Shown here in pieces: positions 27,757 through 36,536 of a stretch of DNA of 64,000 nucleotides; position 1 is the first letter of the stretch, and the number at the start of each line of letters is the position of its first letter. The DNA comes from Lentzea albidocapillata (GTDB lineage Bacteria > Actinomycetota > Actinomycetes > Mycobacteriales > Pseudonocardiaceae). Below the pieces are notes generated by a model, which saw only the letters and a program-made list of their open reading frames with translations, was not told the origin of the DNA and did no database searches. A program made the translations under genes and the position numbers. The stretch spans positions 124,001 through 188,000 of the forward strand of contig NZ_JOEA01000001.1 of NCBI RefSeq assembly GCF_000719115.1, written 5' to 3'.

Positions 27757-28647
27757 CTACGGAAGATCTGGAGCGATTCCGGTCAGCTTGATCGTGAGCT
27801 CCCAGAGGCGGTTCGCGGCGAGATCGTCGCGAGCGGCGGCCGTCATCCGCGCGATGGTGGGATGGCCGCGGAAACCGTTGAAGCCGTCCGGACCGTAGTA
27901 CTGGCCGCCACGCGCCTCGGCTGACGTCGCCGCGTAGAGCTGCGGCAGCGCGCCCATCTCGACGGACTGCGAGAACAGGTGGCTGATCTTGCCGCCGACC
28001 CGCAGGACCAGCGACTTGTGCGAGTCCGCCATGTTGTTGGTCAGCTCGGTGACCGTCAGGCCGGGGTGAGCCGCGATCGACGTCACGTCCGGCGAACGAC
28101 GTTCCAGCTCACGCGCGAACAGGATGTTTGCGAGCTTCGACTGCCCGTACGAACCGCGCAGGGTGTAGGGGCGGCGGTCGAAGTTCGGGTCCTCGAAGTC
28201 GATGTAGCCGTACTGGTGGGCAAGCGATGCCACGGTCACGACGCGTGCGCCAGGACGTTGCCTCAGCGCGGGCAGCAGCAGCCACGTCAGCGCGGCGTGG
28301 CCCAGGTGGTTGGTGCCGAACTGGCGCTCGAAGCCGTCGACTGTCCGGCCGTTCGGAACGGCCATGATGCCCGCGTTGTTGACGAGGACGTCGAGCGCCT
28401 CGACTTTCTCCGCCGCGGCGCGCACGGAGCTGAGGTCGGCGAGGTCGAGTTCGAGGACCTCGGCTGACCCGCGGACCGTCTGCCGTGCCGTTTCACCGCG
28501 TTGGACCGAGCGACAGCCCATGATCACGTGGGCCCCCCTGGCCGCGAGCACCTGGGCGGTGCGTAGGCCCAGACCGGAGTTCGCACCGGTCACCAGGACT
28601 GTGCGGCCGGTCTGGTCGGGGATGTCAGCTTCGGTCCAACGACTCAT
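27757..28647 (-). CDS. SDR oxidoreductase, retinol-dehydrogenase-like
   Basis: 296 residues. The NAD(P)-binding motif is VTGANSGLGLRTAQ, the NNAG motif is VNNAGIMAVP, and the active site is YGQSK (Tyr-x3-Lys). Residues after the core (HPGLTVTELTNNM) match atypical SDRs of the retinol/WW-oxidoreductase type. The ATG overlaps the stop of the upstream small gene, and both read away from tetR, so the TetR regulator probably controls them through the palindrome at 29.0 kb. Confidence 0.88.
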   Translation of the reverse strand: MSRWTEADIPDQTGRTVLVTGANSGLGLRTAQVLAARGAHVIMGCRSVQRGETARQTVRGSAEVLELDLADLSSVRAAAEKVEALDVLVNNAGIMAVPNGRTVDGFERQFGTNHLGHAALTWLLLPALRQRPGARVVTVASLAHQYGYIDFEDPNFDRRPYTLRGSYGQSKLANILFARELERRSPDVTSIAAHPGLTVTELTNNMADSHKSLVLRVGGKISHLFSQSVEMGALPQLYAATSAEARGGQYYGPDGFNGFRGHPTIARMTAAARDDLAANRLWELTIKLTGIAPDLP

Positions 28648-28952
28648 GGAGTCATTCCTACCGTCCGGTAACTGCCGAGCGATAGGTGTGCGTCGAGTAC
28701 TGCTCGCAACACCGGCTCCTCGGCGGCGAGTTCGGCGGTGACGCGATCCTCGTCCATGTGGCCGTCCAGCCTGGCGCTTTCCATGCGGGCGGTCAGCTTG
28801 TTCTGCCAGCGGTGGTCGAGCGCCAGCAGCAGTTCGTGCAGCGAGCCGAAGACGTCCGGATCCACGATCAGCGGTGCGGACGGGTCGCGGCGGGCGTCGC
28901 TCAGGACGGCGTCGAGCGCGTCACGGCGGCGGTAGTGGTCTGCCCAGCCCAT
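28644..28952 (-). CDS. Small protein of unknown function in the TetR-controlled pair
   Basis: 102 residues, MGWADHYRRRDALDAVLSDA at the start, largely helical and charged, with no membrane helix or cysteine. Its 3' end overlaps the SDR start by 4 bp, so the two are coupled. The ATG at 28952 is chosen as the first Met past the operator; the frame stays open to 29051. The family is not recognised. Confidence 0.65.
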   Translation of the reverse strand: MGWADHYRRRDALDAVLSDARRDPSAPLIVDPDVFGSLHELLLALDHRWQNKLTARMESARLDGHMDEDRVTAELAAEEPVLRAVLDAHLSLGSYRTVGMTP

Positions 28953-28996
28953 GTCTCGTACCCCCGGTCTCTCGCATACTGTCGGTATGACACGAC

Positions 28997-29024
28997 CATA
29001 CCACCGGTACGTACCGGTGGTATG
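28997..29024. promoter_or_regulatory. Perfect 28-bp palindrome, probable TetR operator
   Basis: CATACCACCGGTAC is followed directly by its reverse complement (centre between 29010 and 29011). It lies between the divergent tetR and SDR-pair genes. A shorter imperfect palindrome, CATAC-TGTCG-GTATG at 28975-28989, sits next to it and shares the CATAC/GTATG ends. Such a site normally binds two TetR dimers or one extended dimer. Confidence 0.8.
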
Positions 29025-29041
29025 TGAGATACGTTTCGTGT

Positions 29042-29632
29042 GTGCGAACACGACGCGCCGAGTACTCGGAGTCGACCAGGCAGGCGCTCGTCGACAGCGC
29101 CGTGCACCTGTTCACCAAGCGCGGCTACGCCGGCACCTCGCTCGACGAGGTCGTCAAACGCGCCCGCGTGACAAAAGGCGCGCTCTACCACCACTTCAGC
29201 GGCAAGCAGGCCTTGTTCGAGGCGGCCTTCACCCAGGTCGAGACCCAGTCGATCTCCTCGCTGACCGCGCTGATCACGGCGGACGGCGACGCGTGGGAGA
29301 CCGCGGTGAGCGGCCTGCGCGCGTACGTCCGCAAGTGCCTGGAGCCGGAGTACCAGCGGATCATCGTCCACGAGGCGCCGGTGGTGATGGGCTGGGAACG
29401 CTGGCGTGAGGCAGAAGAGCAGTTCAGCTTCGGTCTGCTCCGCACGGCCGTGCAGTTGCTGGTGGACGCCGGCGAGATCGAGGAGGCTCCGGTCGAGATC
29501 ATGGCCCGCCTGCTGTTCGGAGCACTGTCCGCGGGCGCCAGCACCATCGCGAGCTCGTCCGATCCGAAGCGCACCGGGCGCGAGGTCGAACGAGCGATCC
29601 TGCGGGTTCTGGAAGGTTTGCGCAAGAAGTAG
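29042..29632 (+). CDS. TetR/AcrR family transcriptional regulator
   Basis: 196 residues. The N-terminal helix-turn-helix domain is STRQALVDSAVHLFTKRGYA and TSLDEVVKRARVTKGALYHH, followed by FSGKQALFEAAF and an all-helical ligand domain. The GTG at 29042 is 17 bp past the palindrome and has no visible ribosome-binding site, so the mRNA may be leaderless. It probably represses itself and the divergent SDR pair. The ligand is unknown. Confidence 0.9.
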   Translation: MRTRRAEYSESTRQALVDSAVHLFTKRGYAGTSLDEVVKRARVTKGALYHHFSGKQALFEAAFTQVETQSISSLTALITADGDAWETAVSGLRAYVRKCLEPEYQRIIVHEAPVVMGWERWREAEEQFSFGLLRTAVQLLVDAGEIEEAPVEIMARLLFGALSAGASTIASSSDPKRTGREVERAILRVLEGLRKK

Positions 29633-29699
29633 TCGAGTTCGGCCCTAGCGGCCCGGCGCAACGTCGATCACCACGCGGACAACAGAGGTGGTCGGCATC

Positions 29700-30383
29700 A
29701 TGATCGAACCTGTCAGCACGCGCCTGGGACTCGACGGCAAGATCGCAGTTGTCACGTCGGGAACGCACGGGCTCGGTCTCGCCATCGCGAGCAAGCTCTG
29801 CGACAACGGCGCCCACGTCATCCTCACGACCTCCGACGAGGACAACATCGACCTGGAGCGCGCGAAGACCGTGCTCGCGGGCAAGCCCGGCTCGGTGACG
29901 GTAACCAAGCTCAACATCCACGACGAGCACTCGGTCCGGCTCCTGCTCGATCGGGTCAAGGAAGAGCGCGGCCAGTTGGACGTGTTCGTCCACCACGCCG
30001 TGTCGCCGGACCTCACGCCGTTGCTCAACATCGTGGAGCCACTCGCCAAGGCGCTCGTCGACGGCGGCCGCGTGGTCATCGCCGGCTACACGGTGACACC
30101 GGTCCACGGCGTCATCCGGACACTGGCGCTGGAAATGGCTTGGTACAAGGTCGCGGTGAACGCCGTCGTCACCACTGTCGTCGACAACGGCCCCATGAAC
30201 ATCGACCCGGACCTGGTGGACCGGCTCGCGATCAAGAGCCCGTCTGGTCGCGTCACCGTGCCTCAGGACATCGCGAACGCCGTTGCGTTGCTCTGCACCG
30301 ACGAAGCCGCGTGGATCCAGGGTCAGGTGATCACCGTCGACGGCGGTCTGGAACTGCTGGAGCGGTGGGGCGAGACGCGCTGA
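29700..30383 (+). CDS. SDR-like protein lacking the catalytic Tyr-x3-Lys
   Basis: 227 residues with a Rossmann start (VVTSGTHGLGLAIASKL) and the usual C-terminal ending VPQDIANAVALLCTDEA-IQGQVITVDGGLELL. The NNAG motif is VHHAV, and the region where YxxxK belongs reads YTVTPVHGVIRTLALEMA, so the catalytic Tyr and Lys are not in register. It is shorter than most SDRs (about 250). It may bind a nucleotide without turnover, or have lost activity. ATG at 29700 follows AGAGG. Confidence 0.75.
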   Translation: MIEPVSTRLGLDGKIAVVTSGTHGLGLAIASKLCDNGAHVILTTSDEDNIDLERAKTVLAGKPGSVTVTKLNIHDEHSVRLLLDRVKEERGQLDVFVHHAVSPDLTPLLNIVEPLAKALVDGGRVVIAGYTVTPVHGVIRTLALEMAWYKVAVNAVVTTVVDNGPMNIDPDLVDRLAIKSPSGRVTVPQDIANAVALLCTDEAAWIQGQVITVDGGLELLERWGETR

Positions 30384-30602
30384 GTTGCGCACGCGCATGC
30401 TTCGGAACTCGCTCCAGGGGCCGAATCGCTTGTACCGCTTTGTGCTCGGGCACTGCTCGAGGCACTCTGGTTCCCGATTCGGTCCCTGAGCTATCTGTAA
30501 GCGCGTGGTGACCCCAAGTCATCCGCCGATAACCCTTATTAATTGCTCCTAGCGCATTTGGAGTAACGCTCGGCGCAGCCGGACTCAATGCTTGTCCTGC
30601 AT

Positions 30603-30634
30603 GGTCACCGAGTGTAAGACTCAAAATGGTGACC
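30603..30634. promoter_or_regulatory. Inverted repeat upstream of the response regulator
   Basis: GGTCACC (30603-30609) and GGTGACC (30628-30634) form a 7-bp inverted repeat with 18 bp between them, just upstream of the response-regulator ATG at 30657. A related GGTGACC occurs at about 30508. The surrounding 270 bp is unusually AT-rich. It is a candidate operator; the binding protein is unknown. Confidence 0.4.
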
Positions 30635-30656
30635 TGGGGGCAAGCAAGGGGGTCGG

Positions 30657-31262
30657 ATGATCAGAGTCCTACTAGCCGAGGACGTGCAAATGGTCCGCGG
30701 TGCTTTGGTCGCCTTGTTGAATCTTGAACCGGACATTGAGGTCGTCGCGTCCGTGGCGACGGGTGACGAAATCATCTCCGCTGTGGAGAAGAACAAACCG
30801 GACGTAGCAGTGCTCGACATCGATCTGCCCGGTATGGACGGCCTTTCCGCCGCCACCGTGATCCACGACACCGCACCGGAGACGCGCACTCTCATTCTCA
30901 CGAGCCTCGGCCGGCCGGGGACTCTGCGCCGCGCGCTCAACGCACGCGTCAACGGGTTCATTCTCAAGGATGCTCCGGTTGGAGAACTCGCTGACGCCAT
31001 TCGCGGCGTGTCAATCGGTCGGCGCGTGATCGACTCACAGCTCGCGCTTTCCGCGTGGGACACCGACGAGTGCCCTCTGACGCCCCGCGAATTGGAAGTG
31101 CTGAGGCTCGCCTCGGACGGCGCGGACGCCATGGAGATCGCCACGACGCTGTTCCTGTCGGTCGGCACGGTCCGCAACTACCTGACGGCGGCGACGGCCA
31201 AGCTCGACGCCCGCAACCGGGTCGACGCGGTCCGCATCGCCCGCAAGTCCGGCTGGTTCTGA
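30657..31262 (+). CDS. NarL/LuxR-type response regulator
   Basis: 201 residues: a receiver domain with the phospho-Asp in VAVLDIDLPGMDG, and a LuxR helix-turn-helix (LTPRELEVLRLASDGADAME, LFLSVGTVRNYLTAATAKL). It is convergent with the histidine kinase at 31.5 kb, its likely partner. A second regulator of the same length (57.9 kb) shares long stretches such as VRGALxALLNLEPDIEVV and TSLGRPGTLRRAL, so the two are paralogues. Confidence 0.92.
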   Translation: MIRVLLAEDVQMVRGALVALLNLEPDIEVVASVATGDEIISAVEKNKPDVAVLDIDLPGMDGLSAATVIHDTAPETRTLILTSLGRPGTLRRALNARVNGFILKDAPVGELADAIRGVSIGRRVIDSQLALSAWDTDECPLTPRELEVLRLASDGADAMEIATTLFLSVGTVRNYLTAATAKLDARNRVDAVRIARKSGWF

Positions 31263-31297
31263 CCTTCTCCCGCCGCCTCGTCCTGATCTTCATCTGA

Positions 31298-31452
31298 CCC
31301 TTGCAATGACTCTTTTGACGACGAAGTCCAAAGAGTCATTGCTAAGGGCCAGGTCAGGCGGCGCGCGTGAAGATCATCTTTGGGGTGAACGGCGGGAGTG
31401 AGGGCGCGCCGAAAGGTTCGCGAGAGGGCGAACCGAAAGCAATATATTGGTT
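31298..31452. repeat. Second copy of the TTGCAATGA palindrome, with a variant ATATAT box
   Basis: The palindrome at 31298-31348 has arms GCAATGACTCTTT (31303-31315) and AAAGAGTCATTGC (31330-31342), extended by CCCTT / AAGGG with one bulge. Its central part (GACGAAGTCCAAAG) matches the reverse complement of the 13.45-kb palindrome, so they are one repeat in opposite orientation. AATATATTGGTTGGG at 31441-31455 is a one-mismatch form of the ATATATCGGTTG box. It lies between convergent regulator and kinase genes. Confidence 0.7.
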
Positions 31453-31477
31453 GGGCGACGGCTTCGAGGCCTGGGAA

Positions 31478-32623
31478 CTAGGGCTTCGGGGTGGCGGCCG
31501 GGATGGCGGCGTGGACGTGGAACGAGCCGTTGCCGACGTGGCGGGCCGTGAAGGTGCCGCCGGCCGCCTTGACGCGTTCGGCCTGGTTGCGGACGCCGTT
31601 GCAGTCAGCTGAGACCGGGCGGCCTGCGGCTCCGTCATTGATGACGTCGAGCAGGATCGTGGCGCCTCGCTGGTGCACCCCGATGGTGCAGGTGCTGGCG
31701 TCGCTGTGGCGCAGGACGTTCGTGACGGCCTCGCACAGGACGGCGGCCAGGACGGTTTCGACCGGCTCCGGGAGTGGGTCGTGCGCCAGTTCGACGCGGA
31801 CGTCGATATTCGACGCCGCCAGCATCGCCTTGGCCGAGTCCGAGGTGTCCGCCAGGGACAGCGGGCGGTAGGCGCGGGCCAGGGAGCGCACGTCGGCCAG
31901 GGCGTGGTGGGTGATATCCAATATATCGGTGATGTGTTCCTGCATGAACTCCCAGCCGTGGTCTGGGCGGTCGGCGACGATCCGGTGGGCCAGTTCGCTC
32001 TTGAGCTTGATGGCGCTGAGGCTGTAGCCGAGCAGGTCGTGCAGGTCGCGGGCCACGCGGACGCGTTCGGCGGTCACGGCGGCGGTCGTGGTGACCGCGG
32101 TGTCCGGGGCGGCGGCGGTCTCTGGAGTGGCAGGAACGGTGGCCGGCTGGGGCTCGGGGGCGGTGGGCCAGTCGCGGTGGGTCGCGAAGCCCGTGGCCAG
32201 GCCCGCGAGGAGCAGGGCGGTGGCCGCGGTGGCCGTCATCGCCTCGCCGTGAACGGCTTGGGCGAGGCCGGTGGCGACCACGGTCAGGACGAAGACCGAC
32301 CAGCCGAAAACCGGGCGCAGGGCCAGCAGAGCGTTGCCGGCCACCAGGCCCGCGACGCCCGCCCAGGAATGGCCGAAGAGGACGTACGGCAGGACCAGCA
32401 GTGCCGCCTGGGCTGCCAGTGCGAGGTGCCGGCGCAGTGCGGTCAGAGGCCGGAAATACGACACTTGCAGTAGGACAAGTACCGCTAAATCAATGACCGA
32501 CACCGCCAATTCGGTGACTTCGCCGGCGAGAAGTAGCGCGCGGGTCAGGTCGGTCAGGCAGACCGCGGCGAAGACCACGACGATGATCGCGCGGAATCTC
32601 GGTATCGCAGGCGAAGCATTCAC
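31478..32623 (-). CDS. Two-component sensor histidine kinase, NarL-partner type
   Basis: 381 residues. The N-terminal 150 residues carry about four to six membrane helices and no large extracellular domain. A Pro/Ala-rich linker, the HisKA_3 box RVARDLHDLLGYSLSAIKLK (phospho-His195) and an HATPase domain with EAVTNVLRHSDAST follow. GTG at 32623 has GGGGGG upstream. It is convergent with the response regulator. Codons ATA and TTG, rare here, occur inside an exact ATATATCGGT match (31921-31930). Confidence 0.9.
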   Translation of the reverse strand: MNASPAIPRFRAIIVVVFAAVCLTDLTRALLLAGEVTELAVSVIDLAVLVLLQVSYFRPLTALRRHLALAAQAALLVLPYVLFGHSWAGVAGLVAGNALLALRPVFGWSVFVLTVVATGLAQAVHGEAMTATAATALLLAGLATGFATHRDWPTAPEPQPATVPATPETAAAPDTAVTTTAAVTAERVRVARDLHDLLGYSLSAIKLKSELAHRIVADRPDHGWEFMQEHITDILDITHHALADVRSLARAYRPLSLADTSDSAKAMLAASNIDVRVELAHDPLPEPVETVLAAVLCEAVTNVLRHSDASTCTIGVHQRGATILLDVINDGAAGRPVSADCNGVRNQAERVKAAGGTFTARHVGNGSFHVHAAIPAATPKP

Positions 32624-33008
32624 GTGCCCCCCAAAGAGCAACGGCTCCAGAGCAAGTCTGAGAGTCAACGCCGGTCAAAGACCTCGCACGGCGCGCGCCC
32701 AGGCCGAATACTAGACATGCGAGGGCAGTTCGGGACGGCAACTGAATCGGTTCAGAATGCGAAGTCGCATTGACTCGCCGCTCAATGTCACGCCAATGGA
32801 CGAGTATTTATGGGTGGCGGTCACGGCTTGTGCTCGTGCGATTACCGGGCGGGACGGTTTGGGTTCGTCCGAGTATATGAATATCTCACGCCGGGCGCAG
32901 TAGTTCGCCATCCGAGAGTCATGGCCGCATACGTGGCGTTCGATAGCCCGACTCAGGTGAACTTGGTGGCACGACCAAGTCGTCCGCCGCTGAGCAGGGG
33001 AGGCTCCA
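32624..33008. promoter_or_regulatory. Regulatory region between kinase and SARP genes
   Basis: A 385-bp gene-free region between the divergent kinase and SARP genes, more AT-rich than its surroundings. It holds a perfect palindrome AATGCGA-AG-TCGCATT (32756-32771) and an inverted repeat ACTTGGT-GGCACG-ACCAAGT (32961-32980). AGGGGAGG at about 32997-33003 precedes the SARP ATG. No clear heptameric SARP direct repeats were seen. These are candidate control sites for the cluster. Confidence 0.45.
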
Positions 33009-33824
33009 ATGGAGATCAAGGTTCTTGGACCGCTGGAGGCACGGGAGAACGGCGTCTCGATCGCGCCGAGCGCGGTGAAGCCCAGGCAGGTGCTCTCGCT
33101 GCTCGGACTGCAGGCGGGACATGTCGTCACGGTTCCCACGTTGATCGAAGAGCTTTGGGGAATGACACCGCCACGCAGCGCACTTACGACTTTGCAGACG
33201 TACGTGCTGCAGGTCCGCCGGCGCATCGAGGCGGCCATGCCGGGGGAGGGTCCCGGTGTCGCGAAGAACGTTCTGGTGACCCGCTACGGCGGCTACATGC
33301 TGGACGTTCCGCCGGAGAGCGTCGACGTGCGCAGCTACGAGCGGCTCGCGAGTGCGGGTCAGCGTGCGTTCGAGATCGGCGACCTGGAGTCCGCCAGCAG
33401 GTTGCTGCGCAGCGCCGCCGAGGTGTGGCGTGGACCGGTGCTCGTGGACGTGCAGATCGGCGTCCGGCTCGGCATGGAGGTCACCCGGTTGCAGGAAAGC
33501 CGCCTCGGCGTGCTGGAGACCCGCATCGAGGCCGACCTTCAGCTGGGCAAGCACCAGTCGCTGCTGTCCGAACTGTCGGTGCTCACCGCGCAGCACCCGA
33601 TGCACGAGAACCTCTGTGCGCAGTACATGCTCGCGCTCTACCGGGCGGGACGGCAGTGGAAGTCGCTGGAGGCGTACCAGTCGCTGCGCGACACGCTGAT
33701 CGAGGAGCTGGGGCTTGAGCCGTCCGAAAGGCTGCGTCAGTTGCAGCGGGCGATCCTGAGCTCCGAGCCGTCGCTCGACAAGCCGTTGTCGCCTCGCCAG
33801 CTGGAGCGCCAGCTCGCGGGCTGA
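33009..33824 (+). CDS. SARP-family pathway regulator
   Basis: 271 residues. The N-terminal OmpR-type winged helix is [35 protein letters not shown] and [17 protein letters not shown] bacterial transcriptional activation domain follows ([36 protein letters not shown]). This is the AfsR/DnrI/ActII-ORF4 group, which switches on antibiotic clusters. There is no ATPase or TPR extension, so it is a small pathway-specific SARP. It lies 19 bp upstream of the ilvB-like gene and marks the left part of the cluster. Confidence 0.93.
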   Translation: MEIKVLGPLEARENGVSIAPSAVKPRQVLSLLGLQAGHVVTVPTLIEELWGMTPPRSALTTLQTYVLQVRRRIEAAMPGEGPGVAKNVLVTRYGGYMLDVPPESVDVRSYERLASAGQRAFEIGDLESASRLLRSAAEVWRGPVLVDVQIGVRLGMEVTRLQESRLGVLETRIEADLQLGKHQSLLSELSVLTAQHPMHENLCAQYMLALYRAGRQWKSLEAYQSLRDTLIEELGLEPSERLRQLQRAILSSEPSLDKPLSPRQLERQLAG

Positions 33825-33843
33825 GATCCGTTCAGGAGCAACC

Positions 33844-35550
33844 GTGGATACCACCGGTGCAGGTGCGTTGATCAAGGCGCTCGAGGACGTCGGCTGCGAG
33901 GTGATCTTCGGGATGCCGGGAGGGGCGATCCTGCCCGCGTACGACCCGCTGTACGACTCGAAGATCCGGCACGTGCTGGTGCGGCACGAACAGGGCGCCG
34001 GGCACGCCGCCCAGGGGTACGCGCAGGCGACCGGGCGAGTGGGCGTCTGCATGGCGACGTCGGGGCCGGGGGCGACGAACCTGGTGACGCCGCTCGCGGA
34101 CGCCTACATGGACTCGGTGCCGATCGTGGCGATCACCGGCCAGGTCGCCAGGTCGATGATCGGGACGGACGCCTTCCAGGAGGCGGACATCCGCAGCATC
34201 ACGCTGCCGATCACCAAGCACAGCTTCCAGGTGCACGACCCGGCCGACATCCCGCGGGTGATCGCCGAGGCGTTCACGCTCGCGTCCACGGGGCGGCCGG
34301 GCCCGGTGCTGGTGGACCTGCCCAAGGACGTGCTGGCCACCGCCACGACCTACACACCACCGAAGCTCGCCGTGCCGTCGCGCCCGGTGCTCTCGCCGGT
34401 GCAGATCCGCAACGCCGCCCAGCTCATCGGTTCGTCGAAGCGGCCGGTGTTCTACGTCGGCGGCGGCGTGATCCGCAGCGGTGCGGCGCAGGAGCTCCGG
34501 AAACTCGCGGAGAAGACCGGGATCCCGGTCGTCACCACGCTCATGGCCCGCGGCGCGTTCCCCGACTCGCACCCGCTGCATCTGGGGATGCCCGGCATGC
34601 ACGGCACGGTGCCCGCCGTCGCCGCACTGCAACGGGCCGACCTGCTGATCGCGCTCGGGACGCGGTTCGACGACCGGGTCACCGGTCTGCTGCCGGAGTT
34701 CGCCCCGCACGCCGCGGTGATCCACGCCGACATCGACCCCGCCGAGATCTCCAAGAACCGCAAGGCGGACGTCGGCATCGTCGGCGACTGCCGCGACGTC
34801 ATGGCAGCGCTCTCAGCGGTCATAACGCGGAAATCCGATCTCACGGACTGGTGGAACTACCTCGGCGGCCTGCGCACGACCTACCCGCTCGGCTACGACT
34901 GGCCGGCGGACGGCATGCTCGCGCCGCAGTACGTGATCGAACGCATCAGCAAGCTCACCGGTCCCGAGGCCATCTACACCGCGGGTGTCGGCCAGCACCA
35001 GATGTGGGCGGCGCAGTACGTGAAGTACGAACGGCCCGGCTCGTTCATCAACTCCGGCGGCGCGGGCACGATGGGCTTCGCGGTGCCGGCGGCGATGGGC
35101 GCGCAGGCGGGCGCACCGGACCGCACGGTGTGGGCCATCGACGGCGACGGCTGCTTCCAGATGACGAACCAGGAACTCGCGACCTGCGCCGCCGAGGGCA
35201 TCCCGATCAAGGTCGCGATCATCAACAACGGCAACCTGGGCATGGTCCGCCAGTGGCAGACCCTGTTCTACGAGGGCCGGTACTCCAACACCCGGCTCGG
35301 CACGCACCAGCGCCACCCCGACTTCGTGAAGCTGGCCGACGCGCTCGGCTGCGTCGGGCTGCGGTGCGAGAGCCAGTCCGAAGTGGACGGGACCATCCTG
35401 GAGGCGATGGAGGTCCGCGACCGGCCCGTCGTCGTCGACTTCGTGGTGGGGCAGGACGCCCAGGTCTGGCCGATGGTCGCCGCGGGCACGGGCAACGACG
35501 AGATCATGGCCGCACGGGGCATCCGGCCCCTGTTCGACGAGGAAGAGTGA
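33844..35550 (+). CDS. ilvB: Acetolactate synthase large subunit-like enzyme
   Basis: 568 residues, ThDP-dependent. The N-terminal domain has [16 protein letters not shown] and [18 protein letters not shown]. The central FAD/DHS-like domain has [16 protein letters not shown], and the ThDP/Mg motif is [15 protein letters not shown] with [12 protein letters not shown]. It makes acetolactate or acetohydroxybutyrate for Val/Leu/Ile. No ilvC or ilvD is adjacent, and it sits between a SARP and cyclase-like genes, so I infer a cluster-dedicated copy feeding a branched precursor. CAGGAG precedes the GTG. Confidence 0.9.
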   Translation: MDTTGAGALIKALEDVGCEVIFGMPGGAILPAYDPLYDSKIRHVLVRHEQGAGHAAQGYAQATGRVGVCMATSGPGATNLVTPLADAYMDSVPIVAITGQVARSMIGTDAFQEADIRSITLPITKHSFQVHDPADIPRVIAEAFTLASTGRPGPVLVDLPKDVLATATTYTPPKLAVPSRPVLSPVQIRNAAQLIGSSKRPVFYVGGGVIRSGAAQELRKLAEKTGIPVVTTLMARGAFPDSHPLHLGMPGMHGTVPAVAALQRADLLIALGTRFDDRVTGLLPEFAPHAAVIHADIDPAEISKNRKADVGIVGDCRDVMAALSAVITRKSDLTDWWNYLGGLRTTYPLGYDWPADGMLAPQYVIERISKLTGPEAIYTAGVGQHQMWAAQYVKYERPGSFINSGGAGTMGFAVPAAMGAQAGAPDRTVWAIDGDGCFQMTNQELATCAAEGIPIKVAIINNGNLGMVRQWQTLFYEGRYSNTRLGTHQRHPDFVKLADALGCVGLRCESQSEVDGTILEAMEVRDRPVVVDFVVGQDAQVWPMVAAGTGNDEIMAARGIRPLFDEEE

Positions 35551-35816
35551 TGACCAGACATTCGCTTTCCCTGTTGCTGCGCAACGAACCCGGCGCGCTG
35601 GCGCGGATCGTCGTGCTGTTCTCCAGCCGGGGCGTCGACGTCGAGTCGCTGAGCCTCGCGCCGGTCGAACGGGGTGACCTGTCCCGCCTCGACGTCGTCG
35701 TCGACCTGCAGGCGGGCCGCACCGTCGTCCAGCTGATCAAGCAGCTCGGCCGCGTCGTGGACGTCAAGAACGTCGTCGACCGCACGCACGACGAGGCGCT
35801 CGAACTCGGAGCATAG
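35550..35816 (+). CDS. ilvN: Truncated acetolactate synthase small subunit (ACT domain only)
   Basis: 88 residues, [20 protein letters not shown] at the start, with the ACT-domain pattern VVLFSSRGVDVESLSLAPVE and LIKQLGRVVDVKNVVD. Normal IlvN is about 160-170 residues; the C-terminal domain is absent here and the stop is followed at once by a terminator. The ATG overlaps the ilvB-like stop (TGATG). Loss of the second domain may weaken feedback control by valine. Confidence 0.88.
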   Translation: MTRHSLSLLLRNEPGALARIVVLFSSRGVDVESLSLAPVERGDLSRLDVVVDLQAGRTVVQLIKQLGRVVDVKNVVDRTHDEALELGA

Positions 35817-35826
35817 GAAACAAAGA

Positions 35827-35864
35827 AGAATCGGCCGCCCCGGAGGCTTGGGGCGGCCGATTCT
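35827..35864. terminator. Terminator between ilvN and the SRPBCC gene
   Basis: A 15-bp perfect stem (AGAATCGGCCGCCCC at 35827-35841, complement at 35850-35864) is followed by CTTTT on one side and preceded by CAAAG on the other. It serves two convergent genes. Confidence 0.88.
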
Positions 35865-35892
35865 CTTTTGCCTGAGGAACTTCCGGGGTTGC

Positions 35893-36375
35893 TCAGGCAG
35901 CCTTCGGGATGTGCTTCTCGATGACGCGCGCGTACGTCTCCAGCGTCTCGCCCGGTGACGGGCCGTCGAGCGCCTTGTGGATGCCCTCGGCGATGTCGCC
36001 GTGGCGGTGCAGGTCGGCGTGGGTCAGCGTGACCTTCGTCGTCGTCGGGCCGACGACCTCGAAGTCCACCTTGATGAACGAGGCCTTCTCGTCGTCGAAG
36101 ATCGGCTGCCAGTAGGGGCCGACCCGCCACGTCATCACGAGGCGCTTCGGCGGGTCCCACTCGGTGATGGTGCCCCAGGCGATCTCCTCGCCGTCCGCAC
36201 CGCGCTCGAAGTAGCGCCCGCCGACGAACGGTTCGATCGTGATGGCCTGCCGGTCCTTGACGAACACGTGCGACTCCGGCCACCACTCGATCGGCTTCGA
36301 CGCGAAGATCGCGAACGCCTGCTCGATCGTCGCCTCGACCGTCACCGACTTGGCGACATCGGGAGTTGAGGCCAT
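35893..36375 (-). CDS. SRPBCC/AHSA1-type START-fold protein
   Basis: 160 residues: SVTVEATIEQAFAIFASKP, EPFVGGRYFERGADGEEIAWGTI (in parts), WDPPKRLVMTWRV and a long C-terminal helix. This is the AHSA1/START fold with a hydrophobic cavity. In aromatic polyketide clusters related folds act as cyclases, but this subgroup is also found elsewhere, so the role is open. The ATG at 36375 is preceded by GAGGAGG. Confidence 0.8.
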   Translation of the reverse strand: MASTPDVAKSVTVEATIEQAFAIFASKPIEWWPESHVFVKDRQAITIEPFVGGRYFERGADGEEIAWGTITEWDPPKRLVMTWRVGPYWQPIFDDEKASFIKVDFEVVGPTTTKVTLTHADLHRHGDIAEGIHKALDGPSPGETLETYARVIEKHIPKAA

Positions 36376-36536
36376 GTGGCCCTCCTCGCGAATAGAAAGG
36401 GAGATGTCTCGCAAGACCGTGCCCGGTTTGTCTCAACGCCACCTGGAACCGCGGTCGAACCAGGACGGCTCGACCGGATGTCCAGCGGCCGCACCCATAT
36501 TCGCGGGTAGCGAAACCGGCAGACCGAGGAGTTGTC

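Noticed and set aside
33844..35816. Simple primary-metabolism ilvBN operon
   Set aside because: Not fully excluded, but the short IlvN, the missing ilvC and the position behind a SARP make a cluster role more likely.
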